Assembly (NCBI RefSeq): GCF_006716745.1 | Contig: NZ_VFPP01000001.1 | Coordinates: 7,637,386 to 7,701,385, forward strand | DNA: 64,000 nucleotides | Reading direction: 5' to 3' | Source of the DNA: Saccharothrix saharensis | Lineage (GTDB): Bacteria > Actinomycetota > Actinomycetes > Mycobacteriales > Pseudonocardiaceae | Program-made: the position numbers and the translations under genes | Shown: positions 51,571 to 59,553 of the stretch, piece by piece | How positions within the stretch are numbered: the first letter of the stretch is position 1 | Layout of the letters: each line of letters opens with the position of its first letter | Notes under the pieces: model-generated | What the model saw: the letters and a program-made list of their open reading frames with translations, nothing else | Told to the model about the DNA's origin: nothing | Databases searched by the model: none

Positions 51571-52274
51571 GCACGCCAGTCGATCCGTACCGGGACTGGG
51601 GTGCCGCGTACGTCCTCGGTTCGCTGTCGCCCGGCGAACGGCGGGAGTTCGAGCAGCACCTGGCCGGGTGCCCGGAGTGCTCGGGGGACGTGGCGTCCTT
51701 CGCGGGCGTGCCCGGCATCCTCTCGGTGGTGCCCCGGGACCGCGCGCTCGACCTGCTGGAGCCCGACGAGGAGGCCGACGAACCGCCGCCCGCGCTGCTC
51801 ACCGGGCTGGTCGCGGCGGAGCGGTCGCGCCGGTGGCGGACACGGGTCCTGGTGGCCGCGGCGCTGGTCGTGGCGGCGTTCCTGGGGGCGGCGGTCGCGC
51901 TGGCCGTGCGACCGGCCGCCCCCGACGCCACGACCGCCACGTCCGCCGCGCCGCCCGCGCCGGACGTGACGCTGGACCAGACGATGCCCAGCCCGGTGAC
52001 GGCCAGCGTGCGGCTGGTGGACGAGGCGTGGGGCACCCGGATCGAGGTGCTGTGCTCGTACGCCGTGCCGGACGGCCCCCCGCCGCCCGTCTTCGCCTAC
52101 TCCCTGCACGTGGTCGCGGCCGACGGCACCCGGACCCAGGTCGCGACCTGGACCGCCGGTCCCGGTTCCACCACCCGGCCCACCGCCACGACCGGGCTGC
52201 CCCGGGCCGACATCACCGGTATCGAGATCAGATTGGTGCAGAAAGACCTGGTCCTGCTCCGGGTCACCCTCTGA
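51567..52274 (+). CDS. Zinc-type anti-sigma factor (RslA-like)
   Basis: A membrane anti-sigma factor of 235 residues, TTG start inside the sigma stop (TTGA). The ZAS motif His31-x3-Cys35-x2-Cys38 (EQHLAGCPEC) binds zinc and the sigma factor; a single helix at about 93-114 anchors it; the C-terminal part (from SPVTASVRLVDEAWG) is the extracytoplasmic anti-sigma-K-like fold (RskA_C). Loss of zinc or membrane signals would release the sigma factor. Co-translated with it. Confidence 0.87.
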   Translation: MSTPVDPYRDWGAAYVLGSLSPGERREFEQHLAGCPECSGDVASFAGVPGILSVVPRDRALDLLEPDEEADEPPPALLTGLVAAERSRRWRTRVLVAAALVVAAFLGAAVALAVRPAAPDATTATSAAPPAPDVTLDQTMPSPVTASVRLVDEAWGTRIEVLCSYAVPDGPPPPVFAYSLHVVAADGTRTQVATWTAGPGSTTRPTATTGLPRADITGIEIRLVQKDLVLLRVTL

Positions 52275-52484
52275 CCGCGCGCCCGAGCCCCGCCGGACCG
52301 TCGCGACGCGCGTACCCGCAGGCTCGGGACCTGCTGCAAGAGCACCTGCACGCCCCGCTGCACGTGCGTTCGCCCGGGAACGCCGGATACGTGTTCCAGA
52401 TCACCCGCGGGGACGCCCGGCACGGCCGCAGACACCTTCCTGGCCGATCGTCAAGAGGGGTGAGGCGTCGATACGGTGCGTTGC

Positions 52485-53324
52485 ATGACCGCACCTGAGC
52501 GTTCGCGGCTGGCCCGAGAACGGCTCTCGCGCGAGTTACGAAGGCTGCGCACCGAGGCCAAGATGACCGGCACGGCCACGGCGCGCGCTACCGGGATGAG
52601 CCAGTCCAAGCTGTCGAAGATAGAGAACGGCATGCTCCTCCCGTCCGTGACCGACGTGGAGCGCCTGGTCGCCGAGCTGTCCGCGACCAGGGAGACCAGG
52701 GTCGAGCTGGTGGAGTTGGCCCGTCAGTTGCACGCCGAGGCGGAGACCCGCCGCGTGGTGCTGCACCGGGGCGCGCATCGGCACCAGCAGACCGTGGCCC
52801 GCATCGAGGCCCGTGCCACCACCAGCCGCTTCTTCCAGAACGCGGGTGTGCCCGCGCTGTTGCAGAGCGAGAACTACCTGCGGGTGGTGCTGAACACGAC
52901 GCCGCCGCACGAGCAGGACACCGCCATCGCCACCCTGCGCGCCCGTCGTGCCCGCATGGACGACCTGGGCAAGCGGTTCGTCTTCCTCCTCGCGGAGAGC
53001 GCGCTGCGCTGGCGGATGGGCTCGGCGGACCTGATGTGCGAGCAGATCGACCACCTCGTGCAGATCATCCGAAGACCAAACGTGCAGCTGGGCGTGGTGC
53101 CGTGGACCGCGGACGCGAACCTGGTCGCCCTGCACGGGTTCCAGGTCTACGACGAACGGGTGGTGACGTTGAGCGTGCTGACCGGCAATGCGACCATCAC
53201 CGACCCCCACGACGTGCGCGAGTACCTGGGACTGTTCGGCCGGCTCGAACGGTTGGCGGTGCGCGGCGACGCGCTGGAGGACCTGCTGGAGCAGATCTCC
53301 AGGGACCACCGCAAGCTCGGCTGA
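52485..53324 (+). CDS. XRE-type regulator with DUF5753 domain
   Basis: A protein of 279 residues starting at ATG 52485 (a GTG 9 nt upstream is an alternative). The N-terminal helix-turn-helix is LRTEAKMTGTATARATGMSQ with SKLSKIENG, and the DUF5753 part contains FFQNAGVPALLQSENYLRVV, typical of Streptomyces WhiJ-like regulators. Unlike the similar gene at 58515, no DUF397 partner follows. It stands alone before the phosphatidylinositol genes; the 201 bp upstream hold no other gene. Confidence 0.88.
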   Translation: MTAPERSRLARERLSRELRRLRTEAKMTGTATARATGMSQSKLSKIENGMLLPSVTDVERLVAELSATRETRVELVELARQLHAEAETRRVVLHRGAHRHQQTVARIEARATTSRFFQNAGVPALLQSENYLRVVLNTTPPHEQDTAIATLRARRARMDDLGKRFVFLLAESALRWRMGSADLMCEQIDHLVQIIRRPNVQLGVVPWTADANLVALHGFQVYDERVVTLSVLTGNATITDPHDVREYLGLFGRLERLAVRGDALEDLLEQISRDHRKLG

Positions 53325-53369
53325 GCTGGGCGGTTAGGCTGCCGGGGACCACGTCGTCGGAGTCGGTAG

Positions 53370-53993
53370 GTGCCCCGCCACCCCATGCTGAACATCTTCG
53401 CCCGCGCATCGGTTTCGCGCGTCACCGATCCGATCGGGGCCTGGCTGCTGCGTCGCGGCCTCACCCCGAACACCGTCACGGTGCTGGGCACCGTCGGCTC
53501 CGTCGCCGCCTCGCTGTGGTTCATCCCGCGCGGGCAGCTCTTCACCGGCGCGGCGCTGGTCACCGCGTTCGTGCTGTTCGACCTGATCGACGGCGCGATG
53601 GCGCGCGCGCAGGGCGGTGGCACGAAGTTCGGCGCCGTGCTGGACGCGAGCTGCGACCGGATCGCCGACGGCGCGCTGTTCGCCGCCATCGCCTGGTGGG
53701 CGTTCGGCGCGGACGAGCACGGCCTGGCCGCGGCGACCCTGGTGTCGCTGGTCGGCGCGCAGGTCACCTCGTACGTGAAGGCGCGCGCCGAGGCGTCCGG
53801 GCTCTCCGCCGACGGCGGGCTGGCCGAACGCGCGGAGCGGTTCATCGTGGCGCTGGTCGGTGTGGGCCTGCACGGTCTGGGCGTGCCCTACATCCTGCCG
53901 GTGGCGCTGTACCTGCTGGCCGCGCTGGTGACGATCACCGTGCTCCAGCGCATCCTGGCCGTGAGCCGCGCCGCGAAGGAGCTCGGGAAGTGA
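53370..53993 (+). CDS. pgsA: Phosphatidylinositol phosphate synthase (CDP-alcohol phosphatidyltransferase)
   Basis: An integral membrane enzyme of 207 residues that joins CDP-diacylglycerol to inositol phosphate, the first step to mycobacterial-type phosphoinositides. The signature DLIDGAMAR...G...D...D occupies residues 71-96 with all aspartates (71, 74, 92, 96). GTG at 53370 is preceded by GGAG; the family usually starts at the ATG at 53385 (MLNIFARAS), so either could be used. It heads the operon pgsA-acyltransferase-pimA-NUDIX. Confidence 0.93.
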   Translation: MPRHPMLNIFARASVSRVTDPIGAWLLRRGLTPNTVTVLGTVGSVAASLWFIPRGQLFTGAALVTAFVLFDLIDGAMARAQGGGTKFGAVLDASCDRIADGALFAAIAWWAFGADEHGLAAATLVSLVGAQVTSYVKARAEASGLSADGGLAERAERFIVALVGVGLHGLGVPYILPVALYLLAALVTITVLQRILAVSRAAKELGK

Positions 53994-54937
53994 AGGCTCG
54001 GGACCTCAAGGGCGGCCTGGCGGACCTCGGCTACGCGGCCGGGTGGCGCCTGGTGCGGCTGCTGCCGGAGAAGGTGGCGCGGGCGTTGTTCGACGCGGCC
54101 GCCGACCGGGCCGCGACACGCGGCGGCGGCGGGGTGCGGCAGCTGCGGTCGAACCTGCGGCGGGTCGTGCCGCAGGCGGGCGAGGCCGAGCTGGACGAGC
54201 TGGTCCGGCTGGCCGTGCGCTCGTACGCGCGGTACTGGCGCGAGGCGTTCCGGATGCCGTCGCTGGACCAGGAGGAGCTCTACGCCGAGCTGGACCGCAC
54301 GATGACCGGCGTCGAGAACCTGGACGCGGCGCTGAACGAGGGCCGGGGCGCGGTCATCGCGCTGCCGCACTGCGGCAACTGGGACATGGCGGGCGTCTGG
54401 CTGGTCGGGCACTGCGGCACGTTCACCACCGTCGCCGAGCGGCTCAAGCCCGAGTCGCTGTACCGGCGGTTCATCGCGTTCCGGGAGAGCCTGGGCTTCG
54501 AGGTGGTACCGCTGACCGGCGGCGACCGCAACCCGGCGCTCGTGCTGGCCGAGCGGCTGCGCGCGAACCAGGTCGTCTGCCTGCTCGCCGACCGCGACCT
54601 CACCGCCGGCGGCGTGCCCGTGACGTTCTTCGGCGAGCGCACCCTGATGCCCGCCGGTCCCGCGCACCTGGCGGCGACCACCGGGGCGGCGCTGATCCCG
54701 GCCGGCCTGTGGTTCACCGAGGACGGCTGGGTGATCCGGCTGCACCCGCCGATCCGCGTCCCCGGCACGGCGGGCGTGGCCGCGGCGACCCAGCAGATCG
54801 CCGACGTGTTCGCCGCCGACATCGCCGCGCACCCCACCGACTGGCACATGATGCAGCAGCTGTGGCTGGCCGACCTGCCCGAGAGCAGGCAGAAGGCGCT
54901 GCGCCGGGTGCTGGCCCGCCGGGGGGAGTCCGCGTGA
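53990..54937 (+). CDS. Phosphatidylinositol mannoside acyltransferase (PatA/Rv2611c-like)
   Basis: An acyltransferase of 315 residues of the lauroyl/HtrB family, GTG start inside the pgsA stop. The catalytic HX4D motif is His127 to Asp132 (HCGNWD), and a conserved Glu-rich loop follows. By homology and gene order it acylates the 6-position of a PIM mannose. It overlaps the next gene by 4 nt. Function as the PIM acyltransferase is inferred from context; the enzyme family is certain. Confidence 0.9.
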   Translation: MKARDLKGGLADLGYAAGWRLVRLLPEKVARALFDAAADRAATRGGGGVRQLRSNLRRVVPQAGEAELDELVRLAVRSYARYWREAFRMPSLDQEELYAELDRTMTGVENLDAALNEGRGAVIALPHCGNWDMAGVWLVGHCGTFTTVAERLKPESLYRRFIAFRESLGFEVVPLTGGDRNPALVLAERLRANQVVCLLADRDLTAGGVPVTFFGERTLMPAGPAHLAATTGAALIPAGLWFTEDGWVIRLHPPIRVPGTAGVAAATQQIADVFAADIAAHPTDWHMMQQLWLADLPESRQKALRRVLARRGESA

Positions 54938-56055
54938 GGGTCGGCATCGTCTGCCCGTACTCCTTCGAGGTACCGGGGGGCGTGCAGGCGCACGTGGTCG
55001 ACCTGGCCCGTGCCCTGCGCGGCCTGGGGCACGAGGTGGACGTGCTGGCGCCCGCCGACGAGGACACGCCGGTGCCGGAGTTCGTCACGGCGGCCGGCCG
55101 CGCGGTCGGCATCCCCTACAACGGGTCGGTGGCCCGGCTGTCGTTCGGCCCGGTGTCGTTCGCCCGGGTCCGACGCTGGATCGCCGAGCACGACTTCGAC
55201 GTGCTGCACCTGCACGAGCCGACCGCGCCCTCGCTGTCCATGCTGGCGCTGATGGTGGCCGACGGGCCGATCGTGGCGACCTTCCACACCTCCACGCCGC
55301 GGTCGAAGATGCTGTCGGCGTTCCAGGCGGTGCTGCAGCCGTTCCTGGAGAAGGTCACCGCCCGCATCGCGGTGTCCGCGCTGGCCCGCCGGGTGCAGGT
55401 GGAGCACCTGGGCGGCGACGCGGTGGAGATCCCCAACGGGGTGGACGTCGGGTTCTTCGCCGACGCCGCGCCCCTGGACGGCTACCCGCGCCCCGGCGGC
55501 ACGGTCGGGTTCGTCGGCCGGTTCACCGAGCCGCGCAAGGGCATGCCGGTGCTGCTCGACGCGTTCCGCGAGCTCGACCTGCCGGACGCGCGGCTGCTGG
55601 TCGTCGGGCGCGGTGACGCCGACGAGCTGCGCAAGCAGGCGGGGCCGGAGCTGGCGTCGCGGATGGTGTTCCTCGGCATGGTGGACGACGAGACGAAAGC
55701 GCGCGCGCTGCGCAGTGTGGACGTCTACTGCGCGCCCAACACCGGTGGGGAGAGCTTCGGGATCATCCTGACCGAGGCGATGTCGGCGGGCGCGGCCGTG
55801 CTGGCCAGCGACCTCGACGCGTTCCGGCGCGTGCTGGACGACGGCAAGGCGGGCGTGCTGACCCCGGTCGGCGACCCGTCCGCGCTGGCCGGGGCGCTGC
55901 GCGAGCTGCTGACCGACCCCGCGCGGCGGGCCGACTACGTGGACGCGGCGCGGCAGCGGGTGATGATGTTCGACTGGTCGGTGGTCGCGAACCAGGTGCT
56001 GCGGGTGTATGAGACCGCCATGGCGGCAGACCCCCGTCGGGTGGGTGAGGCGTGA
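54934..56055 (+). CDS. pimA: Phosphatidylinositol alpha-mannosyltransferase
   Basis: A GT-B glycosyltransferase of 373 residues that transfers the first mannose from GDP-mannose onto phosphatidylinositol. N-terminal VCPYSFEVPGGVQAHVVDLA and LHLHEP are the lipid/acceptor side; VGFVGRFTEPRKGMPVLL and the C-terminal GGESFGIILTEAMSAG (EX7E motif) are the donor side, all as in mycobacterial PimA. Overlaps on both sides are 4 nt, so the operon is strictly co-translated. Confidence 0.94.
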   Translation: MRVGIVCPYSFEVPGGVQAHVVDLARALRGLGHEVDVLAPADEDTPVPEFVTAAGRAVGIPYNGSVARLSFGPVSFARVRRWIAEHDFDVLHLHEPTAPSLSMLALMVADGPIVATFHTSTPRSKMLSAFQAVLQPFLEKVTARIAVSALARRVQVEHLGGDAVEIPNGVDVGFFADAAPLDGYPRPGGTVGFVGRFTEPRKGMPVLLDAFRELDLPDARLLVVGRGDADELRKQAGPELASRMVFLGMVDDETKARALRSVDVYCAPNTGGESFGIILTEAMSAGAAVLASDLDAFRRVLDDGKAGVLTPVGDPSALAGALRELLTDPARRADYVDAARQRVMMFDWSVVANQVLRVYETAMAADPRRVGEA

Positions 56056-57029
56056 CCAGTTCCGGCGTCGCGACGACGTTCCTGGTGCTGTTGGCGGTGG
56101 CCGTGCTGGTCGGGCCGTGGACGCTCGGCACGGCCAACCGGCTGGACCGGCTGCACGTGCGCACGGACGCGGCCTGGGCGGCGCTCGACGCGGCCCTGGC
56201 GCGGCGCGCCGTGGTGACGCGGGCGGTGGCCGCGGTGTGCGGCAAGCCCGACCTGCGGGCGGCGGCGGACCGGGCCGAGCGGGCGGCGAGGCCGGACCGG
56301 GAGGCGGCGGAGAACCGGCTCTCGGCGTTGCTGGAGGGGCTGGACCGGTCCGTGCTGGAGCCGGAGCTGGCGGCCGAGCTGTCCGACGCCGAGCAGCGGG
56401 TCGTGCTGGCCCGGCGGGTGCACAACGACGCCGTGCGCGACACGTTGGCGTTGCGCCGGCGGCGGTCCGTGCGGTGGCTGCGGCTCGCGGGGACCGCGCC
56501 CACGCCGTCCTACTTCGAGATCGCCGAACCCGGCGGCGACGTCGAGGCGTCCGCGTTGACCCAGCGCGTGTCGGCGCGGGTCGTGCTGCTGGACGCGCAG
56601 GACCGGGTGCTGTTGTTCGAGGGCTTCGACCCGACCCGACCGGACGAGCTGTTCTGGTTCACGGTCGGCGGTGGGGTCGAGCCGGGGGAGGACGTCCGGG
56701 CCGCTGCGGTGCGGGAGCTGCACGAGGAGACCGGTCTGGAGGTCTCCGGCGACGAGCTGGTGGGTCCGGTGTGGAAGAGGCACGCCGTGTTCGCCTTCGA
56801 CGGGCTGAACTACGCGGCGGTCGAGTGGTTCTTCATCGGGAAGGTGGAGGCGGTCGAAGTGGACACCTCGCGGTTCAACGAGATCGAGCAGCGCACGATC
56901 CGCAGGCACAGGTGGTGGACGGTGCAGGAGCTCGCGTCGACCGACGCGACCGTGTACCCGGTCCAGCTCGCCGACCTGCTGCCCGGCGCGTCGGCCGGGT
57001 GGGACGGCACGACCCGTTCGGTCCGATGA
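56052..57029 (+). CDS. Membrane-linked NUDIX hydrolase (Rv2609c-like)
   Basis: A protein of 325 residues. The first 20 residues form a helix, followed by a LemA-like helical region (LHVRTDAAWAALDAALARR to about residue 140) and a C-terminal NUDIX domain with the box GGGVEPGEDVRAAAVRELHE plus ETGLE (207-229). In mycobacteria the same fused protein follows pimA. The NUDIX substrate is unknown; a role in clearing nucleotide-sugar or dinucleotide by-products is a guess. It overlaps the next small gene by 4 nt. Confidence 0.87.
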   Translation: MTSSGVATTFLVLLAVAVLVGPWTLGTANRLDRLHVRTDAAWAALDAALARRAVVTRAVAAVCGKPDLRAAADRAERAARPDREAAENRLSALLEGLDRSVLEPELAAELSDAEQRVVLARRVHNDAVRDTLALRRRRSVRWLRLAGTAPTPSYFEIAEPGGDVEASALTQRVSARVVLLDAQDRVLLFEGFDPTRPDELFWFTVGGGVEPGEDVRAAAVRELHEETGLEVSGDELVGPVWKRHAVFAFDGLNYAAVEWFFIGKVEAVEVDTSRFNEIEQRTIRRHRWWTVQELASTDATVYPVQLADLLPGASAGWDGTTRSVR

Positions 57030-57370
57030 TCGGGATCTCGAGCCGGATGGACGACGTCGTCTCGTTCTACCGCGCCCTGGAGGAGTCGGACCGGCCGCGC
57101 GCGTACTTCGAGTTCGTGGACGTCGAGGGCTGGGTGGACGAGGGCGCGCGGGCGCTCTACGAGACCGTCGAGCACGAGGGCGAGCTGATCGCGATCCGGC
57201 AGATCGAGCTGCCCTCGGCGGGCGGCGTGCACCGCTACTCGTGGCGGCGGATGGAGGACGCGTTCGGCGGCCTCACCGACGAGCCGATCGACCCGCACGA
57301 CGACCCGGTCAAGCCGATCCCCCGCGAGGTCTTCGTCGAGGCCTGGAACTCGCTGCCGCACGAGGTGTGA
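57026..57370 (+). CDS. Small conserved-looking hypothetical protein
   Basis: A 114-residue acidic soluble protein (MIGISSRMDDVVSFYRALEE) starting within the stop of the NUDIX gene. No motifs or helices across membranes are visible. Its 4-nt overlap marks it as the last gene of the phosphatidylinositol mannoside operon. Family not recognised. It ends before a hairpin shared with the convergent PH-domain gene. Confidence 0.7.
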   Translation: MIGISSRMDDVVSFYRALEESDRPRAYFEFVDVEGWVDEGARALYETVEHEGELIAIRQIELPSAGGVHRYSWRRMEDAFGGLTDEPIDPHDDPVKPIPREVFVEAWNSLPHEV

Positions 57371-57405
57371 CGGGCCCGCCACACCGCGACCGGGTGGTTC
57401 GGCGT

Positions 57406-57441
57406 GGGCGGGTTCCCGGTCGCGCGCCGGCGAACCCGCCC
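57406..57441. terminator. Bidirectional terminator
   Basis: A 10-bp perfect stem (GGGCGGGTTC at 57406-57415 with GAACCCGCCC at 57432-57441) and a 16-nt, itself palindromic loop (CCGG...CCGG) lies between the convergent stops at 57370 and 57443. Confidence 0.85.
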
Positions 57442-57442
57442 G

Positions 57443-57817
57443 CTAGAGGATGAACGTGGCGATCATCTGCCCGAGCAGCCGCACGTCGGCGTGCCCCTTG
57501 AACTCCAGCCGCACCTGGCCCAGCCCGCTGAACCACAGGTCCAGCTCGGCGTCCATGTCGAACGTGCCCGCCGTCTCGATGGAGAACGCCTGCACCCGGC
57601 TGTAGGGCAGCGACGTGAAGTCCTTCTTGCGGCCGGTCATGCCCTGGACGTTCACCGCGATCACCCGCTTGTTGGTGAACACCACGAAGTCCCGCACCGT
57701 CTTGAAGCTCGACACGATCTGCTCGCCCTGGATCAGGATCGGCGACACCTGCGACGCGATGTCCTCGGGCCGGCACGGCGCCAGCTTGAAGACGGACTGC
57801 TTCTCGAAGTCGATCAC
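57443..57817 (-). CDS. PH-domain protein (bacterial pleckstrin-homology-like)
   Basis: A protein of 124 residues, GTG start at 57817. Its sequence (FKLAPCRPEDIASQVSPILI, then FVVFTNKRVIAVNVQGMTG, DLWFSGLGQVRLEFKGHADV) matches the bacterial PH/YvbH-like domain that covers the whole protein. These small proteins often bind to other proteins or membranes; function unknown. The ribosome binding site is weak. It follows, 17 nt away, a gene on the same strand for a DUF4240 protein. Confidence 0.85.
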   Translation of the reverse strand: MIDFEKQSVFKLAPCRPEDIASQVSPILIQGEQIVSSFKTVRDFVVFTNKRVIAVNVQGMTGRKKDFTSLPYSRVQAFSIETAGTFDMDAELDLWFSGLGQVRLEFKGHADVRLLGQMIATFIL

Positions 57818-57834
57818 GCGTTCGACGGTACCCG

Positions 57835-58353
57835 CTACCGCGGCCACCCCGCCGGGTTCGACACCGATTCCCGGGAGATCCCCGACCCCGTCTCCGGGTA
57901 ACCCCCGAATCGTGCGTCGTGCAGGTGGGCGAAGAAGTAGCAGAACTCCTCGCACTCGGCGTCCACCACCGCCACGCGAGGATCGCGTGCCACGGCCTCG
58001 TAGAACTCCCGGCCCAGCGCGAGGATGAAGCCGCGCGCGTACAGGAAACCGTCGTCCGAGCCGTCGGTGACCTCTTGGAGGTCGGCCCGGTCGATCTCGT
58101 ACAGCTTGCGCTCGGCCACCCGGTCCAGCGCGGTCAGCTCCTCGGCGGACAACCCTTCGCACGCCTGAGCCAACGCCCGCAGCACGCTTTCGAGGTGTCC
58201 TTCCAGCTCGGCGGCCTCCTCGAAGGCGTCCTCGGACACGTCACGCTTGGCCAGCGCCCGGCGCACCTCGTTCGGTTCCGGGCCGAGCGAAGCCCACGCG
58301 TCTTCCAGCATCGCCCAGAATCGGGCCTCTTCGGTCTCGGTGGGGAGGATCAT
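57835..58353 (-). CDS. DUF4240 protein
   Basis: A soluble protein of 172 residues with the DUF4240 pattern: ARFWAMLEDAWASL at the N-terminus, LERALA-like helices, and SDDGFLYARGFILALGREFY followed by EAVARDPRVAV. Sequence is acidic. DUF4240 proteins are frequent in actinomycetes next to toxins and immunity genes, but no toxin is seen here. It is separated from the PH-domain gene by 17 nt and is likely in one transcript with it. Confidence 0.82.
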   Translation of the reverse strand: MILPTETEEARFWAMLEDAWASLGPEPNEVRRALAKRDVSEDAFEEAAELEGHLESVLRALAQACEGLSAEELTALDRVAERKLYEIDRADLQEVTDGSDDGFLYARGFILALGREFYEAVARDPRVAVVDAECEEFCYFFAHLHDARFGGYPETGSGISRESVSNPAGWPR

Positions 58354-58514
58354 GCGGCGACGCTAGCAACGGGGTCCGACAATCCCGGGTGCTCCCGCGC
58401 TCGGGAGACCACCCGATCGGGTCAACCGTGGCCCGCCGGTACCGCCCTGACCTCTTGGGCGGAATGCCCGCGTCCTGGCTGGAACCGGCTCGTAGGACGC
58501 CCTAGCGTGCCCGC

Positions 58515-59372
58515 ATGGAGTCACGCGCGTCGAACGCGCTCAGCCGCGAGCTGGGCGATGCCCTCCGCCGAGCCCGCCGCCGGTCGACGGTGAGGTTCAC
58601 GGACCTGGCCGAGGAGCTGGGTTGGTCGGAAGCCCGGATCTCGAAGGTGGAACGCGGGCTGCGCGGCACGAGCCCGCTGGACATCGCCCGCTACGTCGGC
58701 CACCTCCGGTCCGACCAGGCGACCTACGACCACATCATGGAGTTGGCCGAGGAGCGGAACACGGGCCACCTCGTCCGGCCGCACAAGATCGCGATGCCCG
58801 ACAGCCTGCGTGCGCTCCTGCTGCACGAGCAGACGGCCCAGGTCATCTGGTCGTACCAGCTCGTCACCATCCCAGGGCTGCTCCAGACCGTGGACTACGC
58901 CGCCGCATTGATCGGTTCGCCCGACTCCGAGCACGGCGTCGCCGAGCGGATGGCCCGCCAACGGATCTTCGATCGGCCTCGGCCACCGGAAGGGCGCTTC
59001 TTCATCCTCGAACCGGCGCTGCACAACGTGGTGGGCGGTCCACAGGTGATGTACGAGCAGATGCTGCAACTGTTGTTCCGCGGCGGGGTGCGGCTCGTGA
59101 CCCTCGCGCGTCAGCTACCCGCATCGCTGATCGCGGCTTTCACCTTCATGACCTTCACCGAGCACTCACCCGTGTCGTACGTGGAGAGCGGGCCGGTGTC
59201 GCTGTTCTCGGACGAGGTCGAGACCACCATCCAGTTCGAGCGCGCCTGCAATGACCTCGACCGGGTGGCGTTGAGTGAGGAACAATCGCGGTCGGTGTTC
59301 GCCGAGTGGGCGGATCGCTTTGACCGACTGCGGGAGGAACAGCGTGGCTCCGGAGGCCCGGCAGTGGCGTAA
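58515..59372 (+). CDS. XRE-type regulator with DUF5753 domain
   Basis: A protein of 285 residues, ATG at 58515, probably with a very short leader. The helix-turn-helix is FTDLAEELGWSEARISKVER, and the DUF5753 region includes IWSYQLVTIPGLLQTVDYAA, RQRIFDRPRPPEG and FTFMTFTEHSPVSYVESG. It overlaps the DUF397 gene by 29 nt. In Streptomyces such DUF5753/DUF397 pairs (for example whiJ) control development or are thought to act like toxin-antitoxin modules. Divergent from the DUF4240 gene. Confidence 0.9.
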   Translation: MESRASNALSRELGDALRRARRRSTVRFTDLAEELGWSEARISKVERGLRGTSPLDIARYVGHLRSDQATYDHIMELAEERNTGHLVRPHKIAMPDSLRALLLHEQTAQVIWSYQLVTIPGLLQTVDYAAALIGSPDSEHGVAERMARQRIFDRPRPPEGRFFILEPALHNVVGGPQVMYEQMLQLLFRGGVRLVTLARQLPASLIAAFTFMTFTEHSPVSYVESGPVSLFSDEVETTIQFERACNDLDRVALSEEQSRSVFAEWADRFDRLREEQRGSGGPAVA

Positions 59373-59553
59373 GAGCAGTTACAGCGGCGGCGGGAACACG
59401 GAGTGCGTGGAGGTGGCGTTCGCCCCGGAGGTCGTCGGCGTGCGGGACTCGAAGAAGATCGCGCCACGCCTGGCCTTCACACCGACCGCGTGGCGCGCCT
59501 TCCTCTCCTCACCGGCGTTCGGTCACACCCGGCCGACCACCTCGTCGCCGTAG
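59344..59553 (+). CDS. DUF397 protein
   Basis: A protein of 69 residues (GTG at 59344) with the DUF397 signature WRKSSYSGGGNTECVEVAF, VVGVRDSKK and LAFTPTAWRAFL. It overlaps the upstream regulator gene by 29 nt and the convergent F420-type oxidoreductase gene by 31 nt. DUF397 proteins are paired small partners of DUF5753 regulators. Together they form a typical two-gene regulatory unit. Confidence 0.88.
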   Translation: MAPEARQWRKSSYSGGGNTECVEVAFAPEVVGVRDSKKIAPRLAFTPTAWRAFLSSPAFGHTRPTTSSP

